Source: a bacterium UBP4_UBA6127 (GTDB taxonomy: Bacteria > UBP4 > UBA4092). Taken from it: DNA of 44,162 bases. Where the stretch lies: contig DIVR01000074.1 in assembly GCA_002428325.1 (NCBI GenBank), positions 1-44,162 on the forward strand, read 5' to 3'. This document shows, piece after piece, positions 42,177-44,162 of this stretch. How positions within the stretch are numbered: position 1 is the first letter of the stretch; every line of letters begins with the position of its first letter. The translations under genes were made by a program, and so were the position numbers. The notes under the pieces are model-generated. The model worked only from the letters and a program-made list of their open reading frames with translations. It was not told where the DNA came from and did no database searches.

Positions 42177-42343
42177 TTCCCGCCTGGGCCAGGGTCTTTT
42201 CTTCTTTGATTGCTTCTAAGGCCACCTTCGTATTAAACTCTGCATCATAACGCTTTCATTGTTCACTTTTTTCCTGCCTTTTCTCCTCTTTAGCAGGCTA
42301 TTTTATAACCTTATTACCCTGTCTGGTTTTTGAAGTCCATTAT
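42139..42343 (-). mobile_element. IS3-family remnant: left end and start of orfA
   Basis: The minus strand has an IS3-type terminal sequence (TGGACTTCAAAAACCAGAC, 42339-42321). About 80 bp later a frame encodes RYDAEFNTKVALEAIKEEK and TLAQAGSEYRVHPNQIAQW, the N-terminal helix-turn-helix part of an IS3 OrfA transposase. The start codon is damaged (a base is lost after ATGAA). The element ends abruptly at CCAATGG (42145-42139), where RHS core DNA with the same seven bases begins, so a microhomology recombination joined them. No OrfB is present. Confidence 0.8.
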
Positions 42344-42345
42344 AC

Positions 42346-42438
42346 CCTGAATAAAAAGGATTCAGGATATTAATATTCATTGGTCGCCAATATTACATTT
42401 TTCTGTCCCGAAGGGATGTGGTATCTATATAAATAATC
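42346..42438 (-). repeat. Duplicated block: hairpin plus 3' end of propeller gene, copy 2
   Basis: Same hairpin (CCTGAAT/ATTCAGG) and coding 3' end as at 37360-37452. Here the sequence after ATTCAGGGT leads straight into the IS3-type end. Confidence 0.85.
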
Positions 42439-43620
42439 AGTGCAATTAATATCCTTATTTTCAGTCGTGGTCCAATAATAAAGGTCTTCTGAAGTATCAG
42501 AAAAGGCAATGATATTTATTTCGAGTTCACTTTTTTCTATGCATTTTAAAGAGTTATCTTTAAGGTCTATCAGGTAGAGGCTGTCTGATAGAAATGTTCC
42601 CAGATACCGGCCATTAGGAGATAGAGACCATATTTGAAAATCATAACCTAATCCAAACCAATGGGAAGAAGATAAAAACCATTTTAGAAATATTTCCGGT
42701 TCAGGTTTGCCTGGTTCCCATTTATCTATCCAGAAATCTCTATTTTCGAAATCTGTCTTAGGGATCCATTCAAAATTATATCTTAAGAAATAAAAACAGG
42801 AATCAATGACAAAACCTTTCTCAATATGGGTGGTAGTCAAATCCCAAAGGTTAGTTTCATCGGTTATTTCTCCGGTAAGAATATTGGAACAATAGATGCC
42901 TTTTATCACATACCCATAGGGATCATCCTTCGCACTGACCCCAATATCATCGGGCCAAGGTGCTTTGGGGCCATAGAAAATATGTTTTATCTCGGGGGGA
43001 GCCATATTCCTCCGGCAGTTCTCGGGGATTTCCAGAAGTTTCACTGTAAAGAAATAGACATTCTCCGGATGTTTAATATCGTTAAAGATTTTTTTAGTCA
43101 GGGTGTTTTCATTAGGGGGAGAAATGAGGGTTATCTTATTTGCTTGAATATCAACTGAATAGATTTTTAAGGGATTATTCTTGTTGAATTCTAACCTTTC
43201 TTTACAATAATAATATGAACGATAAAGACCCACTGGTGCTTTTCCCTTATTCGGCAATTGGGTTTGTACAAAAACATGCCGGTTGTCATAAGACCATTCG
43301 ATATACAGTCTATCCTGGGATTCCCATAAACATTTTGATTTTTTATTGTCGTTCAAATCATAAACTACCAATCGATAGTTTTTATATTTTGTTGTAATGT
43401 CGCCCATATCTGTTAGATCTTTCCCATAGACAACGGCTAATTTAGTGCAATCAGGAGATAGCTTGTAAGCATCTTGTTCCCAGCCAGCCTCCGCTTCTAT
43501 TTCAACTATCTTGATGGGAGCTACTTTATCAGGAATAAAATACTTGTCAGCTGAAAAGGTAGGACTAAAGAGAATAGATAACAGAATAAGGGATATTAAA
43601 AGAAATCTTCTATTGTTCAT
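42370..43620 (-). CDS. Exported beta-propeller-like protein (copy A), candidate immunity protein of the right-edge RHS tip
   Basis: The 416-residue protein has a signal peptide (MNNRRFLLISLILLSILFSPTFS). It has the same fold pattern and central mark (LEIPENCRRNMAPPEIKH, FYGPKAPWPDDIGVS) as copies B and C. ATG 43620 is set by AGGGAG with 8-nt spacing; an ATG at 43626 is too close to that site. It begins 21 bp after the stop of the right-edge RHS gene. Compared with copy C the N-terminal 230 residues and the last 20 are almost identical, while about 240-370 is divergent (for example WKAFAADSCFYFIRQN versus EKGFVIDSCFYFLRYN). This suggests that this face, not the scaffold, sets specificity. Immunity role inferred from position. 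Confidence 0.75.
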   Translation of the reverse strand: MNNRRFLLISLILLSILFSPTFSADKYFIPDKVAPIKIVEIEAEAGWEQDAYKLSPDCTKLAVVYGKDLTDMGDITTKYKNYRLVVYDLNDNKKSKCLWESQDRLYIEWSYDNRHVFVQTQLPNKGKAPVGLYRSYYYCKERLEFNKNNPLKIYSVDIQANKITLISPPNENTLTKKIFNDIKHPENVYFFTVKLLEIPENCRRNMAPPEIKHIFYGPKAPWPDDIGVSAKDDPYGYVIKGIYCSNILTGEITDETNLWDLTTTHIEKGFVIDSCFYFLRYNFEWIPKTDFENRDFWIDKWEPGKPEPEIFLKWFLSSSHWFGLGYDFQIWSLSPNGRYLGTFLSDSLYLIDLKDNSLKCIEKSELEINIIAFSDTSEDLYYWTTTENKDINCTDYLYRYHIPSGQKNVILATNEY

Positions 43621-43641
43621 GATCATATCTCCCTAAAAGTC

Positions 43642-44162
43642 TTATTTGACTCGAATAATACCTCTGGGTGAATTTTTTTCAATTGCTCCATGTTTATATC
43701 CTGGTTTCTTTTTATTGGCCCTTGAATGTTCTGCTTCACTGTGGCCTGAACAGCTTTTAGCATAACCTGGTTTTATAATAATCCCAATGTGTCCTCCACC
43801 AGGATTAGGGTCTTTATCGGTAGGATGAACGCAATGATTACACATTTGAGAGTTTTCCTTTTCCTTAGAAAACCAACATAAAAGATCACCAGCTTTTCCA
43901 TCGGTACCATCTTTGGGGTAAGGTTCCATATCTCCATAAGAAGGTCCCTTTCCATTTTTATCTTTCATGTTATCAATAATGCATCTAACCCAATCACAGC
44001 AACTACCTTTAGAGCAAACACAGTCTTTGGCAGCATCTGCTACTGATGTCCCCTCCATACCTGTAGGATCCATCATCCCCAAGGGATTATTTTGAGCATA
44101 ATAATAAAAATTAATAGATGGGATAATATCTTTACTAATAAACCTCCCAATTTCCGGGTCAT
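43642..44162 (-). CDS. C-terminal part of an RHS protein with Cys/His-rich tip (tip A), partial
   Basis: The frame enters from the right edge with the end of an RHS core (DPEIGRFISKD, NFYYYAQNNPLGMMDPTG), so the main body lies outside the window. The tip is homologous to the one at 39972-40790. Conserved: CxC..CCxWVRCxIDNMKDKNGKGPS, GTDGKAGDLLCW, CNHCVHPTDKDPNPGGGHIG, SCSG and the final PGYKHG. The GDLLCW...GGGHIGII pattern suggests an NlpC/P60- or CHAP-like fold. Differences cluster in the segment after LCW and at the C-terminus. The adjacent propeller gene begins 21 bp downstream. This may be the live, full-length RHS gene of the locus, the others being displaced tips. Confidence 0.75.
   Translation of the reverse strand, partial: DPEIGRFISKDIIPSINFYYYAQNNPLGMMDPTGMEGTSVADAAKDCVCSKGSCCDWVRCIIDNMKDKNGKGPSYGDMEPYPKDGTDGKAGDLLCWFSKEKENSQMCNHCVHPTDKDPNPGGGHIGIIIKPGYAKSCSGHSEAEHSRANKKKPGYKHGAIEKNSPRGIIRVK

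Overview
The window looks like chromosomal DNA (roughly 45% GC by eye) from a Gram-negative-type bacterium of a poorly sampled lineage. Evidence for an outer membrane is a beta-barrel porin with a terminal Phe, several lipoproteins and many exported proteins. The mix of a GspG-like pseudopilin, a C25 peptidase with CARDB domains, CE7 esterases, GH94/GH20-type enzymes and a sigma-54 activator with a zinc-ribbon/TPR front end is common in candidate phyla and PVC/FCB-like groups. I cannot place it more precisely.

Layout. 1-5.1 kb (minus strand): a left-edge partial gene for a large secreted protein whose start region carries eight AATC repeats that put it out of frame (a candidate phase-variable locus); then two paralogous secreted CE7 acetyl-esterases and a DUF4163/DUF3298-type lipoprotein. 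5.6-10.1 kb (plus): a 1511-residue exported C25 (gingipain-type) peptidase. 10.4-13.3 kb (minus): a 63-residue protein behind an excellent -24/-12 promoter, a sigma-54 activator and a small TPR-like membrane protein. 13.5-16.4 kb (minus): an enolase-superfamily enzyme and an FAD oxidoreductase, followed by tRNA-Gly(CCC). 16.6-18.5 kb: an AT-rich accessory patch with a 38-residue protein translationally coupled to a PLD-family nuclease-like protein. 18.7-23.9 kb: an MFS transporter, a TrpF-like protein, a porin and a pseudopilin, with several palindromic operator-like sites. 24.2-30.3 kb: a photolyase divergent from an ArnT-like glycosyltransferase, then a two-gene ABC importer of the ferric/polyamine class lacking its binding protein. 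30.4-36.1 kb (minus): a GH94-like phosphorylase and a GH20-like secreted protein.

36.2-44.2 kb (minus) is the most unusual region. It is a chain of displaced RHS (YD-repeat) C-terminal ends, each followed at once by a different small exported or membrane gene. Two tips are the same Cys/His-rich domain with an NlpC/P60- or CHAP-like GDxLCW...GGGHIG pattern, and each is followed within 11-21 bp by a signal-peptide beta-propeller protein. A third tip (a Gly-rich hydrophobic segment plus a Cys-rich tail) overlaps a multi-span membrane protein. Extra propeller copies, a truncated signal peptide and a propeller lipoprotein pseudogene trail behind, and an IS3-type remnant sits at one junction. I read this as a polymorphic RHS toxin locus with candidate immunity genes and orphan cassettes; the pairing of an exported beta-propeller with a peptidoglycan-hydrolase-like tip is the main new hypothesis.

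The left-edge secreted protein has sequence in the style of the N-terminal region of wall-associated/RHS proteins, but nothing here proves that the two ends of the window belong to one system.
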